In this document: positions 1-8,100 of the stretch, in pieces
Position numbering within the stretch: position 1 is the first letter of the stretch
How the letters are laid out: each line of letters starts with the position of its first letter
From: Acidimicrobiia bacterium
GTDB taxonomy: Bacteria > Actinomycetota > Acidimicrobiia > Spongiisociales > ZC4RG35
Assembly: GCA_025922945.1 (NCBI GenBank)
Contig: JAICGW010000011.1
Location: forward strand, 1-42,153
Length of the DNA: 42,153 nucleotides
Direction of reading: 5' to 3'
Notes under the pieces: model-generated
What the model saw: the letters and a program-made list of their open reading frames with translations, nothing else
Database searches by the model: none
What the model was told of the DNA's origin: nothing
Made by a program: the position numbers and the translations under genes

Positions 1-1
1 C

Positions 2-371
2 CGGTGATGGACCTGCCTCGGCTTGGGCCTTCGCGGCCGGACTGATGGCAGTGCTCGGGCATTGCTATCCCGTCTTCCATCGCTTTCGAGGCGGCAAGGG
101 CGTCGCCACCGGTGGCGGGGTGCTGCTATTTGCGGTCCCCATAGTCGGCCTCATCCTCAGTGCTCTCTGGGTAACCGTGGCCAAGGTGGGAACGGTGGCC
201 TCGATCGCTTCTTTGATCGTCGTCGCTGCCTCGATCCCCCTACTCATCTGGCAAGGCGTTGAGGGTTGGGCGCTCTTCTGGTTTGGGGTGATGCTGGGCC
301 TAGTTATCTACCGCCACCGTGGGAACATATCGAGGATCGTGAAAAGACGTGAACCATCGGTGGTGAGGTGA
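2..371 (+). CDS. plsY: Glycerol-3-phosphate acyltransferase PlsY, 5'-truncated by window edge
   Basis: GHCYPVFHRFRGGKGVATGGG motif typical of PlsY, multiple TM segments, C-terminal 'YRHRGNISRI'. Confidence 0.88.
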   Translation, partial: GDGPASAWAFAAGLMAVLGHCYPVFHRFRGGKGVATGGGVLLFAVPIVGLILSALWVTVAKVGTVASIASLIVVAASIPLLIWQGVEGWALFWFGVMLGLVIYRHRGNISRIVKRREPSVVR

Positions 372-1147
372 CCGCCACAGTCGCCGTCATCCCCGCCGCC
401 GGCCGGGGAACGCGGATGCGACCGGCCACCCGGATCGTGCCCAAGGCGTTGGTGACCGTGGTCGACCGCCCGGCCGTTCAGTATGTGGTCGAAGAAGCCG
501 TGAGGGGCGGGGCCGATGAGGTGATCATGGTCGTCGACCTCGACGCCGGCCACCTTGTCCAGCAACATTTCTTGATGGAGGGCCGTCTTCCTGGCCTGGA
601 GGACATCAAGATCCGGGTCGTCGTCCAGGAGGAGCCGCTAGGCCTGGGCCACGCCGTTTGGGAGGCTGCCGAGGCGGTGCGAGACCGGTCCTTCTTCTGT
701 TTGCTGGCCGACAACATCGTCCGCCCCGGGGGCGACGTGCTCCCCGCCCTGGCTGCAGCCTCGCAAGGCAACTCAGCAGTCTGCCTGCGCCGTCTGACCG
801 ATGAGTTCCTCTCCAAATACGGAGTGGTGGTGCCCGGCTCCGATGTGGTTGACCGCACGCTCGACGTCATCGGGGCGGTGGAAAAGCCTGGTCCCGAGCA
901 CGCCCCTTCCGACCTCGGCCTCATCGGCCGCTATCTCTTCACGCCCGAGATCTTCGAGGTCCTAGCCAAGCTGCCGCCCGGTCATGGCGGCGAGATCCAG
1001 CTCACAGACGCCATCGATCGACTCGCCTCCTCGGGGAAGTGCCGGGGGTATGTCGCCGAAGAGGACTTGCTCGATGTCGGGACGCCGAGGGGTTTGGTCG
1101 AAGCCACCTGGGTGCTGGGCCGGAGCCAGTTTCCCGACCTCGAATAG
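368..1147 (+). CDS. galU: UTP--glucose-1-phosphate uridylyltransferase
   Basis: N-terminal AAGRGTRMRPATRIVPKALVTVVDRP nucleotidyltransferase signature; GTG start overlapping plsY stop. Confidence 0.9.
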   Translation: MTATVAVIPAAGRGTRMRPATRIVPKALVTVVDRPAVQYVVEEAVRGGADEVIMVVDLDAGHLVQQHFLMEGRLPGLEDIKIRVVVQEEPLGLGHAVWEAAEAVRDRSFFCLLADNIVRPGGDVLPALAAASQGNSAVCLRRLTDEFLSKYGVVVPGSDVVDRTLDVIGAVEKPGPEHAPSDLGLIGRYLFTPEIFEVLAKLPPGHGGEIQLTDAIDRLASSGKCRGYVAEEDLLDVGTPRGLVEATWVLGRSQFPDLE

Positions 1148-2374
1148 ATGCTCCCGCTCCCACAAGCCCAACGGCAGGTGCTGGAGAACCTCCCCTCGAT
1201 GCCGATCGAGACCGTTTCGCTCGGTCAGGGCCTCGGCCTGGTCCTGGCCCGACCGGCCATAGCCACCCATCCGGTTCCACCCTTCGCCAACTCTGCCATG
1301 GACGGGTACGCGGTTCGAGCGAAGGATGTGGCGGTGGTTCCGGTCGACCTGAAGGTCACAGAAGACGTACCAGCGGGGTCGGTGGCCACCGGGACGGTGG
1401 ACTCCGGGACTGCAATCAAGATCATGACCGGGGCGCCAATCCCGGAAGGAGCCGATGCCGTGGTGAGGGTGGAAGACACCGACCACGAGGGCGAGATCGT
1501 GACCGTACGGGAGAGTGTTTCCGTTGGCACCTCGGTCCGGCCCGCCGGTGGTGACGTCGCCGCCGGAACGATCCTGGTGGAGACCGGGGTCCGCCTCAAC
1601 TCCGCCCATATCGGGGTCCTCGCCAACAACGGTTTCGCCCGGCTGGAGGCCCATCGGCGTCCAGTGGTGGCGGTGGCGTCGACTGGCGACGAGTTAGTAG
1701 CGGTCGACGACGGTGAGCTCGGGCCGGGCCAGATCCGGGACTCGAACCGCCCCATGCTCATCGCGCTCCTCGAGGAATTGGGGGTCGAGGTGGTGGACCT
1801 TGGCCGCATCCCCGACGTCGAGGAGCGATTGCTGGCGACCTTGCAAGAGGGCGCTGACCGAGCCGATGCCATCGTCACGTCGGGCGGGGTTTCGATGGGG
1901 GAGTACGACCTGGTGAAGGCGGTGCTGAAGAAGTTGGGCGACGTCGAGTTCTGGCAGGTGGCGATGCAGCCAGCCAAGCCGTTCGCGTTCGGCCGAGTTT
2001 CGTCGACCCCGTTTTTCGGATTGCCGGGTAACCCGGTCTCGTCATTCGTCGCGTTCGAACAGTTCGTGCGACCTTCGCTGTTGCACATGATGAATGCGCG
2101 CCGGATTCTGCGCCCACGAGTTCGAGGAAGGACCGAGACTGCGCTGGCGACCGATATCGAAAAGACGGTGTTCGTGAGAGTCACTACCCGGATGGAGAAC
2201 GAAGTGCGATGGTGCCGACCGTCGGGTGGTCAATCGTCGAACGTTCTCTCCGCGGTCGCCAACGGAGATGCGTTTGCCGTAGTGGGCGAGGGCACCGATC
2301 GCGTCGAAGCGGGAGGGACGGTCACCCTCGAGATGTATCGCTGGCCGGAGGAAAGAACGATCAATGAGCTCTGA
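1148..2374 (+). CDS. moeA: Molybdopterin molybdenumtransferase MoeA / gephyrin-like protein Glp
   Basis: PFANSAMDGYAV, MTGAPIPEGADAVV, TSGGVSMGEYD, FGLPGNPVSSFV motifs of the MoeA/gephyrin family. Confidence 0.92.
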   Translation: MLPLPQAQRQVLENLPSMPIETVSLGQGLGLVLARPAIATHPVPPFANSAMDGYAVRAKDVAVVPVDLKVTEDVPAGSVATGTVDSGTAIKIMTGAPIPEGADAVVRVEDTDHEGEIVTVRESVSVGTSVRPAGGDVAAGTILVETGVRLNSAHIGVLANNGFARLEAHRRPVVAVASTGDELVAVDDGELGPGQIRDSNRPMLIALLEELGVEVVDLGRIPDVEERLLATLQEGADRADAIVTSGGVSMGEYDLVKAVLKKLGDVEFWQVAMQPAKPFAFGRVSSTPFFGLPGNPVSSFVAFEQFVRPSLLHMMNARRILRPRVRGRTETALATDIEKTVFVRVTTRMENEVRWCRPSGGQSSNVLSAVANGDAFAVVGEGTDRVEAGGTVTLEMYRWPEERTINEL

Positions 2375-2840
2375 GATAAGGCTTCCTCATCTCACCCCTG
2401 CCGGTGATGCCCACATGATTGATGTTTCCACGAAGGACGTCACCCAGCGCACGGCGTCGGCGGAGGCGATCGTCGCTCTGGCGGATACGACGGCCGAGGC
2501 CCTGTTTGGTGGAACCTTGCCGAAGGGCGATGCCCTGGCCGCCATTCGGCTGGCCGGGATCATGGGCGCCAAGCGGACTGCGGAACTCATTCCCCTCTGC
2601 CATCCCCTGCCGATCGACGCGATCGAGGTATCGGTCACGCGGGTCGAAGCCGGAGCCCGCATCGTGGCCGATGTGACTACGACGGCTCGGACGGGAGTGG
2701 AAATGGAGGCGATGACTGCCGCATCCATTGCGGCGATCACCCTTTATGACATGGTGAAAGGCATCGAACGAGGCGTCGAGATAACGTCCGTGCGCTTGCT
2801 CCGCAAGACGGGGGGGCGCAGCGGGACCTGGGAACGCTGA
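2364..2840 (+). CDS. moaC: Cyclic pyranopterin monophosphate synthase MoaC
   Basis: MIDVSTKDVTQRTASAEA, GIMGAKRTAELIPLCHPLPI, TGVEMEAMTAASIAAITLYDM; overlaps moeA by 11 bp. Confidence 0.94.
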   Translation: MSSEIRLPHLTPAGDAHMIDVSTKDVTQRTASAEAIVALADTTAEALFGGTLPKGDALAAIRLAGIMGAKRTAELIPLCHPLPIDAIEVSVTRVEAGARIVADVTTTARTGVEMEAMTAASIAAITLYDMVKGIERGVEITSVRLLRKTGGRSGTWER

Positions 2841-2908
2841 CAGTAGTTGTTTGCCACGAACTGAAGGGCTACGCTCCGCCCCGCGAGCAGAGGGTCTTTC
2901 CGAACAAC

Positions 2909-3346
2909 ATGGTGACACCAGTAATAGTTGCGGGTCTGATATTGGCCGCAGTATGGGGTCTGTACCTTCTCCCCGGGATGTTCGGGGAGCGGCGCAGCAC
3001 TCCGCTCAACTCGACCGAAGAGTTCGATCGTCTGACGCGGGTGATCGCAGACGTCCAGCGTCGGGCGACATATGACGCACGTCTCTCCAACAACCGTGAC
3101 CAGATGCGGACCCGCCGCCGGCGGGCGCTGGCGGCTCTGATCATCATCGCCATCGCCACCCTGGTGATCGCCTGGCGCCGGCATTCGCTCAACTGGCTGT
3201 TGGTTCATATCGGCATTGATGCCTGCCTGGCGTGGTATCTGGCCATGCTCTCTCAGATCCGCCAGCGCCAGGCGCAGCAACTCGCCAACCGCTACGCCGA
3301 GAACACCCTCGAAGAGTCCCCGGTCCGGGTCGTCTCCCAGCGCTAA
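2909..3346 (+). CDS. Small membrane protein, GlpR (Rv0996)-like: TM - basic cytoplasmic loop - two TMs
   Basis: N-terminal TM, RTRRRRALAALIIIAIATLVIAW and WLLVHIGIDACLAWYLAML TM pair, position downstream of moeA/glp. Confidence 0.6.
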   Translation: MVTPVIVAGLILAAVWGLYLLPGMFGERRSTPLNSTEEFDRLTRVIADVQRRATYDARLSNNRDQMRTRRRRALAALIIIAIATLVIAWRRHSLNWLLVHIGIDACLAWYLAMLSQIRQRQAQQLANRYAENTLEESPVRVVSQR

Positions 3347-3355
3347 CCGGCCCCG

Positions 3356-3409
3356 CATTTCGTGACCGGACCGACCGCGCTTAGGCCGGTTCGGCTCACG
3401 AACGAAATG
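3356..3409. terminator. Strong stem-loop between convergent genes (putative bidirectional terminator)
   Basis: CATTTCGT...ACGAAATG and TTCGTGA/CCGGACCGACC pairing with GGCCGGTTCGG/TCACGAA. Confidence 0.6.
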
Positions 3410-3412
3410 GGC

Positions 3413-4393
3413 TTAACCGTGCGGCGGACTAGAGACGTTGTCGATCTTCCAGACCTCCCCGCCCAAGGTCACGATGTATGCGGCGTTCTGGATGAATTCA
3501 ACCGAGGTGGGCTGATTTAGCTGGTCGACCACAACGGCGAAAGTGCCGTCGTCATTTACTCGCAAAAGCGCGCCCGTATCAGGCGACGCCGGAGAACCGT
3601 CAGGTCCACCCAGAAAGACCCCCTGCGAGAGTGCGTACAGACTGGCTCCGCGGCCAAACTCAACGTCGACGAGGAGCCTGCCACCCGCGGCCACCTCGAT
3701 TGCGGTCGGGGAATTCGGGCTGAACGACACAACCTTGCCGGTAACGGGCAGATGGGGCACAGGGCCGGCCTCGGCCATATAAACCGTGTTGCCCCGCACC
3801 TCGAGCCCGGTAGGCACGATGTTGCCGAACGCGACCAACTCGGTGACCTCCCCGTCAAGTGTGACCGATAGCACCCGATTGAGGTGCCCATCCGTGACCA
3901 AGAACCCACCACGGAAGGTCTCGAGCGCATACTGGACCCCTGTTGGGACAAAGAAGTCCGTGCTCGGTGGGTGATCGAGCGAGAACGCACCGATATCGGC
4001 AATCACGGTGAAGCTGTCGTGGTCGTCCACCCGATAGATGCCGACCACGTCGCTCCCGCCGACGTCCGGTCCGACCAAGGTGACCAGCACGTAAGCCGTG
4101 CTGCCCATGAACGCGATGTCCATTGCGCCACCGATTCCCACGATCGACTCCGGCAGTCCACTGGCGTAGGTAGTGACCGCACCGGTCGTCGGATCTACCC
4201 GGGAAACCCTCCCGGCGAAGCCCTCGGTGACATACAGTGCCCCATCGGGGCCGACGGTGCTCCCCGAGCCGCCTTCCAAGCCCGAAACCAACAAGGCGGC
4301 ATCCGTCACTTCTGGTGGGACGGCCACCGCAGGAATCGATAGACCCATTACGACGGCCACGACTGAGAGCGTTAGAACTCGTCTCATCTCCAC
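3413..4393 (-). CDS. ScyD/ScyE-family (beta-propeller) secreted protein
   Basis: Signal peptide; GLEGGSGSTVGPDGALYVTEGFAGRVSRVDPTTGAVTTYASGLP and later NHL-like repeats typical of ScyD/ScyE proteins. Confidence 0.7.
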   Translation of the reverse strand: MEMRRVLTLSVVAVVMGLSIPAVAVPPEVTDAALLVSGLEGGSGSTVGPDGALYVTEGFAGRVSRVDPTTGAVTTYASGLPESIVGIGGAMDIAFMGSTAYVLVTLVGPDVGGSDVVGIYRVDDHDSFTVIADIGAFSLDHPPSTDFFVPTGVQYALETFRGGFLVTDGHLNRVLSVTLDGEVTELVAFGNIVPTGLEVRGNTVYMAEAGPVPHLPVTGKVVSFSPNSPTAIEVAAGGRLLVDVEFGRGASLYALSQGVFLGGPDGSPASPDTGALLRVNDDGTFAVVVDQLNQPTSVEFIQNAAYIVTLGGEVWKIDNVSSPPHG

Positions 4394-4535
4394 TCCCTTC
4401 CTTATCGCCTAGTCGTTGCTTCGAGAGTTCTTACGTTCCATCGCTTGGAAATTTCTCAAGAGCGGGTCTCGTCCGCCCAAAAAGTCGCTGTCCGTAGAAC
4501 GACCCCATGTCTTCGAATTAAGCTTCACTCCGCCG

Positions 4536-4609
4536 GGGGGTGTAGCTCAGCCCGGCAGAGCGCTTCCCTCGCACGGAAGAAGCCAGGGGTTCAAATCCCC
4601 TCACCTCCA
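4536..4609 (+). tRNA. tRNA-Ala (anticodon CGC)
   Basis: Cloverleaf: acceptor GGGGGTG/CACCTCC with G3:U70, D-arm GCTC..GAGC, anticodon arm CTTCC-CTCGCAC-GGAAG, T-arm AGGGG-TTCAAAT-CCCCT. Confidence 0.93.
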
Positions 4610-4933
4610 CCCCGAAACTCCAATGACGAGAAGGCTTTTCGGCCTCTAAGCGTCGGCGCCCGATTCTCCCGGTATCGGTTTGGTCCGCGTTTCGTCCGCA
4701 TGCCAGCGCGAAATGCTCATTGAGCATCTGGAACTGGCGGACCGTGCCTACATACACCTGGCTGCTCCGCTACCGGCAACAAGGCCCGGTGGGGCTCGTC
4801 AAGAGCGGGTTCGGGGCCCCTCCAGGTCGTCGGAAGCCCCTGTTAGTCGCGCCTCGATCGAGGACGCCACGTCGGCCATGAGGGTCCCACTTTCCGCCGG
4901 CTGCAGACCCTTTGATTGGAGCTCGAGGTCCCC

Positions 4934-4974
4934 TCTTGAGTTTTTCTCAAGTGGCCTTTCGTAACTTCGATCAA
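4934..4974 (+). promoter_or_regulatory. Promoter-like element copy 1: heptamer pair TTGAGTT-N4-TCAAGTG (11-bp period), 8 bp, TAACTT
   Basis: 32/41 identical to copy 2 at exactly +215 bp; contains dyad CTTGAG-N5-CTCAAG. Confidence 0.5.
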
Positions 4975-5148
4975 CCTCATGAAGGGATCATCATCCAAGA
5001 CGTAATCTCGCCCGCGGCCACCAGTGGTTCCCGCAGACCGCTTTTGATGGTCGAGTACACCGGTAGTTAGGCCGACAGGAGTAACCAGACGAACTAGAGA
5101 ATTGGCTGTCTTCATGGATCTCCACACAATCGCAGGCGGTGGTCGCTT

Positions 5149-5189
5149 TCTTGAGCTGTTCTCGAGTCGCCTTACGTATCTTTGCCCAA
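5149..5189 (+). promoter_or_regulatory. Promoter-like element copy 2: TTGAGCT-N4-TCGAGTC (11-bp period), 8 bp, TATCTT, directly before the SARP-kinase-NTPase gene
   Basis: Repeat of 4934-4974; spacing matches SARP binding-site architecture. Confidence 0.5.
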
Positions 5190-5196
5190 GACGGCG

Positions 5197-8100
5197 ATGA
5201 CGACAGTTCTCGATTCCGCAACCGAGGTGACGATCCCCATTCGCGTGCTGGGCCCGGTCACCATCGTGACCGAGGAAGGGACTGCTCAGCTGGGAGGTCC
5301 GAAGCAGCGAGCGGTGCTGGCGATGCTGATCACAAAACTGGGGAAGGTGGTTACCACCGACGAATTGGTGGACGGAATTTGGGGAGAGGATCCACCCCCA
5401 GCGGTCCTCTCCTCGATTCATACCTATGTCTCCAACCTCCGAGCCACCGTCGGGCGTCCCCTCGATCGCCAGGGCAGCGGCTACCGACTTGAGGCCCCCC
5501 GCGCCGACGTGGATTGCTATCGCTTCGAGGATCAGGTCGCCGCCGCGCGGGTGAATCTGGCTACCAACCCCAGTACGGCGAGCGTCAATCTGCGGCAGGC
5601 GCTGGCGCTTTGGAGCGGGCGTGCCTATTCCGACGTGGTCAGGTTTCCGGGACTGGCGATCGAAGCGACCCGGCTCGAAGAATCCCGACTGTCGGCAGTG
5701 GAAGCTCGGATCGAGGCCGACCTCGCCCTCGGCAAGCACGGTTCACTGGTGGGCGAACTCGATGCCCTGGCGGCCGAATATCCCCTTCGCGAGTCGCTCC
5801 GAGCCAAACACATGTTGGCGCTCTATCGGGATGGACGCCAGGCCGACGCTCTTCGTGCGTATCGCCGAACTCAGGATTATCTGAGGGAGGAGCTCGGGGT
5901 TCATCCTTCTGCTGAGCTATCCGAGCTTGAGGAGCGAATCCTCAATCACGACTACTCGCTGATCCACAGCCGGGAAGTGGTCAGCGAACAGATCGCCCTC
6001 CTCTTTACTGACATCGTCGATTCGACTCTGCTGTGGGAGACCAACCCAACGGCAATGCAGGCGGCGCTGTCCCGTCACGACCATTTGGTCCAGTCAGCAG
6101 TAGAGGCCAATGGCGGAACTGTCATCAAAGGATTGGGCGACGGATTCATCGCCGCATTTGCTGAGGCCTCGCTTGCGGCCCAGGCGGCGATGGCAGCTCA
6201 GCAGGCGATCCTCGCCAGCGATTGGAGTCCGGTTGAGCTGAGAGTGAGGATGGTGGTCGACACCGGTGAGGTCGAGCGACGGGGCGGAGACCTGTTCGGA
6301 ACGGCGATGAACCGCGGCTCCCGTCTTCTCAACGCCGGCCACGGAGGGCAGATCCTTTTGTCGGACGATGCCCAGAAAGCTCTGACCCGCGATGCCGGCA
6401 CCCAAGTCAAGAGCCTGGGCGAGCATCGGTTCCGGGGCCTGGGCCGTCCTCAGGCGGTCCATCAACTAGTGGCCGACGGACTTCCCGCCAGCTTTCCCCC
6501 GCTTAACACCTCGGGGGCTTCGATCGAGCTCGACCGCAGCTTCGGCGACTCGATTCGCGGTTACGAGCTTCGAGAAAGAGTTGGACGGGGAGCCTTTGCC
6601 ACCGTCTATCGGGGATACCAACCCGCGATCGGCCGCGAGGTGGCGATAAAGATCGTCAAGCCCGAGTTCGCCAACCATCCCGCGTTCATCCGCCAGTTCG
6701 AATCCGAGGCTCGATTCGTCGCTTCGCTCGAACATCCCCACATTGTCTCCGTCTATGACTATTGGCGGGATGCAGATGGGGCTTACGTCGTTGGTCCATT
6801 CATGGTTGGGCGCAGCCTGGCCGACGCGACGTTTGCCACGATGCCTTTGGCCCAGGTGATCAAGATCGCCTCGCAGGTCGGCTCGGCCCTGTCTTACGCC
6901 CACCGGCAGGGAGTGGTTCACCGCGACGTCAAGCCGGCCAACATCCTTTTGGATGGAGACGGCAACGCCTATTTGTCCGATTTCGGAATCGCTGCTCGGG
7001 CGGTCGAAGAAGCTACCGGCATCCAGTCGAAGTCGATTGGATACCGTGCTCCCGAGGATCGCCGCGGGCAGGCAGTCGATGTTCGCTCCGATCTTTACGG
7101 ACTGGCGGCGGTGGTCGCCCGGCTCCTCCTCGGGGTGCCTCCGGATCATGTCGACCTGAGCCTCGTCGACGAACGGGTGCGGGACGTCCTCGCCCGAGGC
7201 CTGGCCGGCGACCCTGCGGACCGCTACGAGAGCGTCGATGAGTTTCTCGAACACCTCCTGTCCCGGGCCGGGGGAACGGCCGTGGCGCTTGCCTCGATCC
7301 ACCGCCGCAACCCCTACAAGGGCCTGGCCGCGTTCGATCAACGGGACGCCCCTGATTTCTTCGGCCGTTCCGAGGAGATCGGGCGCTTGGTTCACATGGT
7401 TCGCCAGAACCGGCTCTCAGCAGTGGTAGGCCCCTCCGGATCGGGCAAGTCCTCGCTTACCTTGGCCGGCCTGCTACCGGCGCTAGACGCCGGCGCCGTA
7501 TCGGGATCAGAGAGCTGGGTGGCGGTGCGGGCGGTGCCCGGGGGCTATCCCTTCGACGAGCTCGCCACCTCCCTGGCCGCCTTCTCCACCCAACCGCTTT
7601 CGGAACTCGCCACCGAACTCTCCGCCCCCGATGGAAAGGGACTTCTGAGGGCGGCCAAACGGATCGGCCAGGAACTTGCCGGCGAGTTGGTGATTGTGAT
7701 CGACCAATACGAGGAGCTGTTCACGCTCGTTGCGGACGAGGACGTTCGCAACGCCTTCGCCACCACCTTGGTAACGGCGGCGTCGGACCCCGTAAGCCGG
7801 GTCAGGGTGGTGCTGACGCTGAGAGCGGACTTTTTTCACCAGGTTCTCGGCCAACCGATCCTGGGACAGATAATCGGCCGGGCCCACTTGGCGTTGGCGC
7901 CCCTCGACGCCGACGGCATTCGGTTGGCCATCGTCGAGCCGGCCGCCCGGGCCGGTCTCCAATTCGAACCGGGCCTGCCCGAACGGATTGTGGCCGACCT
8001 CAGGAACCAACCGGGAAGCCTGCCGTTGCTTCAGTTCACCCTCGACCGCCTGGCGACGAAGGCGTCCGAAGGTTTGATTACCGACCGCCACTACATGGAG

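Noticed and set aside
4444-4467. Possible third copy of the promoter-like element (CTTGGAAATTTCTCAAG) and the 12-mer TCAAGAGCGGGT repeated at 4799-4810
   Set aside because: Only the core resembles the other copies and no -10-like hexamer follows at the right distance; the 12-mer is within chance expectation for 42 kb of GC-rich DNA.
4935-4951. CTTGAG-N5-CTCAAG resembles a HAIR (HspR) box
   Set aside because: HAIR is CTTGAGT-N7-ACTCAAG, giving 9 bp between the CTTGAG/CTCAAG arms; here there are only 5, and the downstream gene is not a heat-shock gene.
4680-4964. 94-aa ORF downstream of tRNA-Ala
   Set aside because: No recognisable domain, spans the 37-bp palindrome and overlaps promoter-like copy 1; more likely non-coding.
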